From positions 2,607,821 through 2,671,820 of the forward strand of contig NZ_JAGXTP010000001.1 of assembly GCF_018334155.1 (NCBI RefSeq): DNA of 64,000 nt, in the 5' to 3' direction. The DNA is from Devosia litorisediminis. GTDB taxonomy: Bacteria > Pseudomonadota > Alphaproteobacteria > Rhizobiales > Devosiaceae. This document shows, piece by piece, positions 57,695-64,000 of this stretch. Position 1 is the stretch's first letter, and every line of letters starts with the position of its first letter. A program made the position numbers and the translations under genes. The notes beneath the pieces were generated by a model that had not been told where the DNA came from, made no database searches, and saw nothing but the letters and a program-made list of their open reading frames with translations.

Positions 57695-59125
57695 ATGAGT
57701 TTTGAAACACGCCTTTTTATCAATGGCGACTATGTCCAGGGCCAGGGCCCGGCATTGGCGAGCCATGAACCCGCGACCGGCAAGGTGCTCGCTGAAGTAG
57801 CGTCGGCGGACCACGCCCAGGTCGATGCGGCTGTCACCAGCGCCCATGCAGCCTTTGCGAAATGGAGCCAGACCACGCCCAAGGAGCGCAGTCTGGCGCT
57901 GCTGCGCATTGCCGACGCTATTGAGGCGCGCTCGCACAGTCTGGCCGATGTGGAATCGGTCAATGCCGGCAAGCCCTGGCGCTATGTGCAGGCGGGCGAA
58001 CTGGCCAATGTAGCCGACGTGTTCCGGTTCTTCGGCACCGCGGTGCGCAATGTACCGGGCACAGCAGCGAACGGTTTCCGCTCGAGCCGGCACACCAGCA
58101 TGATGCGCCGCGATCCGCTGGGCGTGATTGCCTCGATCGCCCCGTGGAATTATCCACTGCTGATGGCCGCCTGGAAAATCGCGCCAGCCGTCGCCGCCGG
58201 CAATGCCGTGGTGATCAAGCCATCGGAAAACACTCCGCTGAGCCTGTTGTTTCTGGCGTCGATCCTGGCCGAATTCCTGCCGCCGGGCGTGGTCAATGTG
58301 GTGTGTGGTGACGGCCCTGAAGTGGGCCAGACACTGATCACCCATCCGCTGGTGCGCATGATCTCGCTGACAGGCGATGTGCGTACCGGACGCGCCGTGC
58401 TCAAGGCAGCCGCCGGAGAGAGCATCAAGCGCACCCATCTTGAACTGGGTGGCAAGGCCCCGCTGATCGTGTGTGCCGATGCCGATATCGACACGCTGGT
58501 GGAGACGCTGCGCGAGGCCAGCTTCTACAATGCCGGACAGGACTGCACGGCGGCCTGCCGGATCTTTGTCGACCAATCGATTGCCCAGGAGGTGACCGAC
58601 AGGCTCTCAGGCATGATCGGCTCGCTGGTCTATGGCGCGCCCGAGCGCGACGACGTCGAATTCGGCCCCTTGATCACCGGATCGCAGCGCGACCGGGTCG
58701 CCGGCTTTGTTGAGCGGGCGCGCGCCGATGGCGCTGATATCGTGGCTGGCGGCGCGACACCGGATCAACCGGGTTATTACTACCAGCCAACGCTGGTAGC
58801 GGCGCCGATCGAGGCTGAAATCGTGCAGAAGGAAGTGTTTGGACCGGTGCTGACCATCACCGCATTCGACGAACCAGCCACGGCGCTGGAATGGGCCAAT
58901 GCCTCCGAATACGGCCTGGCTTCGTCGGTGTGGTCGCGCGACGGTGTGCAGGCGATGAATATCGCCAATGCGCTGCAATACGGCATTACCTGGGTGAATA
59001 CCCATGGCGTGTTCGCCACTGAAATGCCGCATGGGGGCATGAAGAATTCGGGCTATGGTTCCGATCTCTCCATGCAGTCTCTGATGGACTACACGCAGGT
59101 ACGTCACATCATGGTTGCGTCCTAG
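57695..59125 (+). CDS. Aldehyde dehydrogenase, probable gamma-aminobutyraldehyde dehydrogenase
   Basis: NAD-dependent enzyme of 476 residues. The usual motifs are PWNYPLLMAAWKIAPA, the Glu in LELGGKAPL and catalytic Cys284 in GQDCTAACR. The GQDCTAACR form is that of PatD/YdcW, which turns 4-aminobutyraldehyde into GABA. With the polyamine-type importer directly upstream and gabTD 8 kb away, it links putrescine to the GABA route. An aminotransferase or oxidase producing the aldehyde is not in the window. Betaine-aldehyde or related aminoaldehydes remain possible substrates. Confidence 0.9.
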   Translation: MSFETRLFINGDYVQGQGPALASHEPATGKVLAEVASADHAQVDAAVTSAHAAFAKWSQTTPKERSLALLRIADAIEARSHSLADVESVNAGKPWRYVQAGELANVADVFRFFGTAVRNVPGTAANGFRSSRHTSMMRRDPLGVIASIAPWNYPLLMAAWKIAPAVAAGNAVVIKPSENTPLSLLFLASILAEFLPPGVVNVVCGDGPEVGQTLITHPLVRMISLTGDVRTGRAVLKAAAGESIKRTHLELGGKAPLIVCADADIDTLVETLREASFYNAGQDCTAACRIFVDQSIAQEVTDRLSGMIGSLVYGAPERDDVEFGPLITGSQRDRVAGFVERARADGADIVAGGATPDQPGYYYQPTLVAAPIEAEIVQKEVFGPVLTITAFDEPATALEWANASEYGLASSVWSRDGVQAMNIANALQYGITWVNTHGVFATEMPHGGMKNSGYGSDLSMQSLMDYTQVRHIMVAS

Positions 59126-59175
59126 CACGCGGAAAAAGGCGCGCATGGATGGGTAAATCTGATAGAGGAAGCGCC

Positions 59176-60096
59176 ATGCGCATCCTCGACATGACCACCT
59201 TTGTCGCCTTGGCGCGGCACCGCCATTTTGGCCGTGCCGCCGAAGAACTGCATACGACGCAGCCAGCAATTTCCATTCGTCTTGCGGCGATGGAGGAGGA
59301 GTTTGGCTGCCGTCTCATGCACCGCACCGGACGCAATTTCTCGCTGACCCCCAGCGGACAGCGTGTGCTGGAAACCTTCCAGTCGATCCTGAGTGCCTAT
59401 GACGGGCTCAAGCATGAACTGACCGACGAGGCCAGTCTGGCGCCCAAGGTGGTGCGGATCGGGGCAATCGACTCGGTGTCCTCGACCTGGATGACGCCCT
59501 TTGTCGAAGCGTTGCACGAAGCGGCGCCAACGCTGAAGATCGAGCTGACGGTTGAAGGCACCAAAAGCCTGATCGACGGGATGAACAAGGGCGAGTTCGA
59601 TGTGATCTTTGCGCTCGATCCGGCCATTGGCGACAATTTCCGCAGCTTCACGTCCTGCGTGCTGCAGATGACATGGGCGGGATCGCCCAAGATCATCAAT
59701 CCGGACCGCACCTATAGCGTCGATGATCTGGCGAGCCTGCCCATCATCACCTTCCCCAAGGACACCCCGCCCTACCGGATGATCGCGCCCTATTTCCAGG
59801 ACGAGCAGGTGCTGGCCAGCAAGCTGACGAGCTCCAATTCGCTATACTCGATCATCAATCTGCTCATTGACGGCTTTGGCGTCGGCGCCATTCCCAGCGT
59901 CACCATCAAGCGCGAGCTCAAGATGGGACTGTTGCACCCGATCCGGGTGACCAAGCATTTTCCCGCCATGCCCATTATCGGCACTTATCAGGCGATCAGC
60001 GAACGCGATCTGATCCGCCGCGTGGTCGAACAGGCCCATGTCAGCGCCGCGCTTTACTGCGCGACAGTGGACCCCAGCATGGCCTGGGTGGATTAG
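59176..60096 (+). CDS. LysR family transcriptional regulator
   Basis: Regulator of 306 residues with helix-turn-helix FGRAAEELHTTQPAISIRLA (about 18-37) and an effector domain from about 90 (VVRIGAIDSVSSTWMTPFVE). ATG 59176 was chosen because GAGGAA lies six bases upstream; an earlier start lacks this. It lies 50 nt after the dehydrogenase on the same strand and probably controls the import operon. No binding site was identified with confidence; the GTGACG-N7-CGTCAC repeat at 53524 is one candidate. Confidence 0.92.
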   Translation: MRILDMTTFVALARHRHFGRAAEELHTTQPAISIRLAAMEEEFGCRLMHRTGRNFSLTPSGQRVLETFQSILSAYDGLKHELTDEASLAPKVVRIGAIDSVSSTWMTPFVEALHEAAPTLKIELTVEGTKSLIDGMNKGEFDVIFALDPAIGDNFRSFTSCVLQMTWAGSPKIINPDRTYSVDDLASLPIITFPKDTPPYRMIAPYFQDEQVLASKLTSSNSLYSIINLLIDGFGVGAIPSVTIKRELKMGLLHPIRVTKHFPAMPIIGTYQAISERDLIRRVVEQAHVSAALYCATVDPSMAWVD

Positions 60097-60313
60097 GCCT
60101 TTACGACTGAGTGCAGCGTGCGCTTCGCAAAGCGGATGAGTTCGTCTGCCGCGAGCACTTAAGCGCGGATCTTCCAACCCCCCACGATTCTTTAGTTCGG
60201 GTAAGGAATATATTCATTGGTCGGTGCTACAGTAGGCTCGGGGCCAAGCAACGGGCACGCTGAGCAGGTGTCCGGCGCCGTAGAAGTTGCGCTGCCCTAG
60301 GAAAGGACACGCA

Positions 60314-61108
60314 ATGTCGCTGATTGATCGACACGCCGTCACTGTTAGCGGACGGGGTACCAAACCGATGGTTTTTCTGCACGGGTATGGGTGTGACCAG
60401 AATATGTGGCGTCTGATGACGCCCTTTTTCGAAGAGGCCCACAAGGTCGTTCTGTACGATCAGATCGGCGCCGGCCGGTCGGATCTGAGCGCCTATGACA
60501 AGGACAAATATAACCGCCTGCAAGGCTATGCTGATGATCTGATCGCGATTTGTGACGAGTTGGCGCTCGGCCCTGTCGTTGTGGTGGGGCACAGCATTAG
60601 CGGCACCATTGCGCTTCTGGCCGCCAAGAAACGCCCGGAACTATTCGAGAAACTGGTGATGGTCGGCCCCTCACCAAGCTTTATCAATGATGGCGACTAT
60701 GTCGGCGGCTTCGACCGGTCGGATATCGACGACATGCTCGAATTTCTCCAGCTCAACCACGAAGGCTGGTCCAGCCAGATGGCCCCCATCATCATGGGCA
60801 ACCCGGATCGCCCCGCGCTCGCCGAGGAACTCGAAGCTAGCTTCTGTCGGACTGATCCGCAAATTGCCAAGCAATTCGCCAGGGCGACATTCCTGTCTGA
60901 CCACCGGGCCGATCTGGTTGATGTGAATACACCCACGCTGATTCTGCAGAGCGATGACGATACGATCGCTCCGGTAAGTGTGGGGACGTATATGGCCCAG
61001 AACATGCCCAATGCGCAGATGGTGCTACTGCGGGCGCAGGGGCATTGCCCTCACATCAGTTCAGCCCCCCTGGTGTCAAAAGCCATTCTTGATTACCTGG
61101 CGCAGTAG
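60314..61108 (+). CDS. RsbQ-like alpha/beta hydrolase
   Basis: Hydrolase of 264 residues. From memory it resembles Bacillus RsbQ along its whole length: GCDQNMW near the start, then DQIGAGRSDLSAYD, the nucleophile Ser94 in VGHSISG, MVGPSPSFIND, GWSSQ, FCRTDPQIAKQFA and the acid Asp215/216 before IAP, with His244 in GHCPH. RsbQ and its plant relatives D14/KAI2 act as ligand-handling or receptor hydrolases; RsbQ is needed for the PAS protein RsbP to sense energy stress. Here the next gene, 10 nt downstream, is a five-PAS histidine kinase. It probably supplies or perceives the signal for that kinase. RBS GAAAGGA precedes the ATG. The 217 bp upstream hold no named site. Confidence 0.92.
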   Translation: MSLIDRHAVTVSGRGTKPMVFLHGYGCDQNMWRLMTPFFEEAHKVVLYDQIGAGRSDLSAYDKDKYNRLQGYADDLIAICDELALGPVVVVGHSISGTIALLAAKKRPELFEKLVMVGPSPSFINDGDYVGGFDRSDIDDMLEFLQLNHEGWSSQMAPIIMGNPDRPALAEELEASFCRTDPQIAKQFARATFLSDHRADLVDVNTPTLILQSDDDTIAPVSVGTYMAQNMPNAQMVLLRAQGHCPHISSAPLVSKAILDYLAQ

Positions 61109-61118
61109 GGCCCGCCGG

Positions 61119-63797
61119 ATGGGTCCCGAAGTCCCCGGAACGTTGACTGACAAAGGGTCAGCGCTGGATCTGTTCGAGTTGGCGCCAGCAGCCATGGTGC
61201 TGTGCCATCGGCAGGGCTTCGTGCAGAAATTCAACCGGGCATTTGCTCGGCTGGTCGGCTGGCAGGATGGCAAGATACCGCCGGCGCGACAGTTCAAGGA
61301 ACTACTGACCAGGCCGTCGCAATACATCTATGGCTCACAGGTTGTGCCGCCGCTGCATCTGTTGGGCGCGGTCGAAGAGATCGAGCTTGATATCGTCACA
61401 GCGGATGGATCGAAACTTCCCGTATTGCTTGGCGCAGTGCAGATCGACGGCGGCGATGGCGAAAACCTGCATTGCTTCTCGCTCACCCCGGTCAAGGGAC
61501 GACGCGCTTACGCCCGCGAGCAGTTCGAGGCACGGGCCAAGCTTGAGAGACAGCAGGAATATCTCGACCTCGCCGAGAAGCTTGCCCGGGTAGGGCATTG
61601 GCACGCCCAACTGGCCACCGGCGAGGTGTTCTGGTCGCCGGTGGTCTATTCGATCCATGGGCGGGATCCCGCCGACGCGGCGCCCCTCGATCTTGAAAAG
61701 GCCATCAATTATTATCACGCGGACGACCGCGAGGCTGTGCGCGCCGCCATCACTGAGGCGATGGACAGCAAGCAACCCTTCGCGTTTGAAAAGCGACTGG
61801 CACCGAGCGAGCATCAGGGCGTGCGTTATGTCGAAGCCTATGGTTTGTGCGAGTTTGACAATGCCGGACAGCCAACGGGCATATTCGGCGTCCTGCGCGA
61901 CGTCACCGAGGCGCGCCAGGCTCAGGCCGACCTGGAAGCCAGCGAAGAGCGCTATCGCATGCTGGCCGACAGTGTTCCGGGCCTGATCGGCTATTGGGAT
62001 CGCGATCTATGTTGCCGCTTCGCCAATCAGGCCTACCAGGAATGGACCCCCTATGCGCCTGCCGAGCTGGTGGGCATGACCATGGCACAAGTCGCCGGCG
62101 AAGAACTCTTCGCGCGTAACCAGCCATACGTGGTCGCTGCCCTGGGCGGCGAGCGACAGAGCTTCGAGCGCACCGTGGTGATCCCCACCGGGGAAACGCG
62201 CCACGCCTGGATCGAATATCTGCCCGATCACGGGCCCGATGGCACGGTGCGCGGGTTCTACTCGATGATCACTGATGTCACTGCGCTCAAGCAGCGCGAC
62301 CAGGCCGAGCAGGAATCCAACGCGCTACAGTCCGCGGTATTGTCCAGCACCAGTTACATGGTCATTGCCACAAAGCCAGACGGTACCGTGACCATGTTCA
62401 ACGCGGCAGCGGAGGCTGCCCTCGGCTATCGCGCCGAAGACGTCATTGGCAAACACACACCGGGGCTCTGGCACGATGTGAGCGAGGTTGTTGAGCGTAC
62501 CGAGCAGATCAATGCAGAACTAGAAACCGCTATAGAACCTGGCTTTGCCACGTTTATTGCCCAAGCCGATCGCACTGGATCTGAGACGCGAGGCTGGACC
62601 TATATCGCCAAGGACGGACGTCGCTTCCCCGTCCGGCTGAGTGTCACCCAACTGCGCGATACCGATGAGCAGATCACCGGTTATCTCGGCGTGGTAGAAG
62701 ACATTACCGACCGCAAAGCGGCAGAAGAAGCCCTGCGCACCAGTGAGGAGACCTTCCGCGTTGCCATGGAGCATGCCAGCATCGGTATGACGGTGCTTGA
62801 CCCCGGGGGGCGCTGGGTCCGGGTTAATCAGGCGCTGACGCAATTGCTGGGCTATACGGAGGAACAACTGCTCGGTCTGGACTTCATTGCCGTCACCCAC
62901 CCCGATGACAGGGTGGCCAGCGAGCAAGTGGTTCAACAATTGCTGTCGGGGGAAATTGACACGCACACGGCCGAAAAGCGCTATCTGTGTCGCGACGGAC
63001 AATCGGTCTGGGCACAGTTGAGCGCTGCCGCCGTACGCAATCCCGATGGCAGCACTAAATACCTGGTAGCCCAGATACAGGACATCACCGAGCGCCGCGA
63101 AGTCGAGCGGGTCAAGAACGAGCTGATCTCGACGGTTAGTCATGAATTGCGTACACCCGTCACCTCGATCCGGGGAGCGCTTGGCCTGCTGGCCGGGACC
63201 ATGGCCAACGATCTGTCGCCGCAGGCTGTCAAGCTGGTCGACATTGCCAACAAGAACAGCGAGCGGCTGATCCTGCTGGTCAACGACATGCTCGACATCG
63301 ACAAAATTGCCTCGGGCAAGATGGCGTTTGACCTCCGCTCGGAGGCGTTGGGCCCGATTATTGGGATGGCGCTTGAAAACAACCAGCCCTATGCAGACCG
63401 CTTCGGGGTGAGCATCAACACCAATGCCGAAGAGCTGTCGGTCGAAGTGATGGTCGATCCGGCGCGCCTGCAGCAGGTCATGAGTAATCTGCTCTCCAAT
63501 GCGGCCAAGTTTTCGCCTGCTGGTGAGCAGGTGGACGTTACCGTCACGGCGGGCGACACAATGTGCCGCGTTGCCGTCCGCGATTACGGACAGGGCATTT
63601 CAACCGCTTTTGCGCCGCTGATCTTTGGCAAATTTACCCAGGCGGACTCCTCGGCCACCCGCTCCAAATACGGTAGCGGGCTGGGACTGCATATCAGTCG
63701 CGAGATCATCCTGCAGATGGGTGGTCAGATCGGCTTCGACAGCACGCCCGGCGAGGGCGCCACGTTCTGGATTGACCTGCCGCTGGCAGTTGCCTGA
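61119..63797 (+). CDS. Multi-PAS sensor histidine kinase
   Basis: Cytoplasmic kinase of 892 residues without membrane segments. Five PAS domains can be traced: about 12-120 (degenerate), 155-270 (VGHWHAQLATGEVFWSPVVY), 276-390 (LADSVPGLIGYWDRDL), 400-525 and 541-655 (EHASIGMTVLDPGGRWVRVN). HisKA has His675 in STVSHELRTPVTSI; the HATPase has NLLSNAAKFSP, DYGQGI and GSGLGLHIS. There is no receiver, so a separate response regulator is needed, and none lies downstream in the window. The gene follows the RsbQ-like hydrolase by 10 nt and is closed by a strong terminator, so the two form a bicistronic unit. Confidence 0.92.
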   Translation: MGPEVPGTLTDKGSALDLFELAPAAMVLCHRQGFVQKFNRAFARLVGWQDGKIPPARQFKELLTRPSQYIYGSQVVPPLHLLGAVEEIELDIVTADGSKLPVLLGAVQIDGGDGENLHCFSLTPVKGRRAYAREQFEARAKLERQQEYLDLAEKLARVGHWHAQLATGEVFWSPVVYSIHGRDPADAAPLDLEKAINYYHADDREAVRAAITEAMDSKQPFAFEKRLAPSEHQGVRYVEAYGLCEFDNAGQPTGIFGVLRDVTEARQAQADLEASEERYRMLADSVPGLIGYWDRDLCCRFANQAYQEWTPYAPAELVGMTMAQVAGEELFARNQPYVVAALGGERQSFERTVVIPTGETRHAWIEYLPDHGPDGTVRGFYSMITDVTALKQRDQAEQESNALQSAVLSSTSYMVIATKPDGTVTMFNAAAEAALGYRAEDVIGKHTPGLWHDVSEVVERTEQINAELETAIEPGFATFIAQADRTGSETRGWTYIAKDGRRFPVRLSVTQLRDTDEQITGYLGVVEDITDRKAAEEALRTSEETFRVAMEHASIGMTVLDPGGRWVRVNQALTQLLGYTEEQLLGLDFIAVTHPDDRVASEQVVQQLLSGEIDTHTAEKRYLCRDGQSVWAQLSAAAVRNPDGSTKYLVAQIQDITERREVERVKNELISTVSHELRTPVTSIRGALGLLAGTMANDLSPQAVKLVDIANKNSERLILLVNDMLDIDKIASGKMAFDLRSEALGPIIGMALENNQPYADRFGVSINTNAEELSVEVMVDPARLQQVMSNLLSNAAKFSPAGEQVDVTVTAGDTMCRVAVRDYGQGISTAFAPLIFGKFTQADSSATRSKYGSGLGLHISREIILQMGGQIGFDSTPGEGATFWIDLPLAVA

Positions 63798-63922
63798 GCT
63801 TAGAGCAGTCCGTCCAGCGGGCCGCCACCTTCAGACACAGGCAGCGCATGACCTTTCTAAAAGCGACCAGTGTCGGCAGCCCTTGGCGTTTGTTTTGTTT
63901 GTTATTTTGGTTTTTTGAACGC

Positions 63923-63969
63923 AAGAAGCCCTCACTGTTTCCAGTGAGGGCTTCTTTTATTCTTTTTCG
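63923..63969 (+). terminator. Strong intrinsic terminator of the hydrolase/kinase operon
   Basis: Perfect 15-bp stem (AAGAAGCCCTCACTG / CAGTGAGGGCTTCTT) with a TTTC loop, followed by TTATTCTTTTT. It ends the transcription unit 126 nt after the kinase stop. The sequence between stop and stem is T-rich without genes. Confidence 0.92.
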
Positions 63970-64000
63970 ACATCGTAATGAGATCATACGTTTTTGGCAG

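Noticed and set aside
1..64000. Search for insertion sequences, integrases, attachment repeats beside tRNA-Gly, CRISPR arrays, rRNA
   Set aside because: No transposase or integrase genes, no regularly spaced repeats, and no copy of the tRNA 3' end elsewhere in the window were seen.

Overview
The window looks like chromosome of an alphaproteobacterium of the order Hyphomicrobiales, most likely a Devosia-type genus. The genus is an inference from gene content; no marker in the window proves it. The order is supported by a Shemin-pathway 5-aminolevulinate synthase, a class I lysyl-tRNA synthetase, metZ behind a SAM-II riboswitch, a PodJ-like polar protein, a TIGR02186/TauE pair, the long alphaproteobacterial dCTP deaminase and several promoters of the EcfG general-stress type. 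The DNA is GC rich and densely coded, with many 4-nt start/stop overlaps. I see no insertion sequence, integrase, phage block or CRISPR array; it reads as ordinary chromosome with two decayed genes.

Layout. 1-5.9 kb: a sugar ABC importer (binding protein cut by the window edge, two permeases, no ATPase), a LacI regulator and a GH127 beta-L-arabinofuranosidase in one operon. 5.9-7.1 kb: a PRC-barrel gene and two small stress genes, diverging from two EcfG-type promoters. 7.1-8.7 kb: an OmpA-like lipoprotein and a sugar-dehydrogenase-like SDR. 8.9-13.4 kb: hemA behind an FNR/FixK-type box, a FixJ-like regulator without its phosphoacceptor Asp, mscL, and a NahK/ErcS-type hybrid kinase. 13.4-20.7 kb: a MATE exporter, a P-loop kinase, a small membrane protein, the ligase-associated helicase/PdeM repair pair, and TIGR02186 with a TauE/SafE exporter. 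20.8-26.9 kb: the large PodJ-like protein, a LuxR-type response regulator, pyrD and a DUF952 gene. 27-33.3 kb: an S24-family repressor, an AAC(6')-like acetyltransferase, a broken DUF2087 gene, an exported hypothetical, a DUF2975/YozG-type pair, an exported hydrolase, lysK, terB and a broken DUF2306 gene. 33.3-42.1 kb: an amino-acid-type binding protein, metZ with its riboswitch, dcd, a sulfonate/nitrate-type ABC importer, an MBL hydrolase, tRNA-Gly(CCC), a phosphoesterase and a lipid-kinase-like gene.

42.1-48.3 kb: a PAP2 phosphatase and a haem-copper oxidase cluster (CtaG, CopD, DUF2231, CoxB, a CoxA with a CoxC-like tail, and a small membrane protein). Both are preceded by EcfG-type promoters, so the organism may build a second terminal oxidase under general stress. 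48.3-60.1 kb: a putrescine/GABA region with gabD, gabT, a GcvA-like LysR regulator, a PuuD-like amidohydrolase, DUF3830, a complete polyamine-type ABC importer, a gamma-aminobutyraldehyde-type dehydrogenase and a second LysR regulator. Together these would carry an imported polyamine to GABA and succinate. 60.3-63.8 kb: an RsbQ-like alpha/beta hydrolase directly followed by a five-PAS histidine kinase, closed by a strong terminator.

The points most worth following are four GGAAC-N16/17-CGTT promoters that sit exactly upstream of genes, the hydrolase plus PAS-kinase pair (a possible two-component version of the Bacillus RsbQ-RsbP module), the receiver with Asn in place of Asp, and the stress-linked oxidase cluster.
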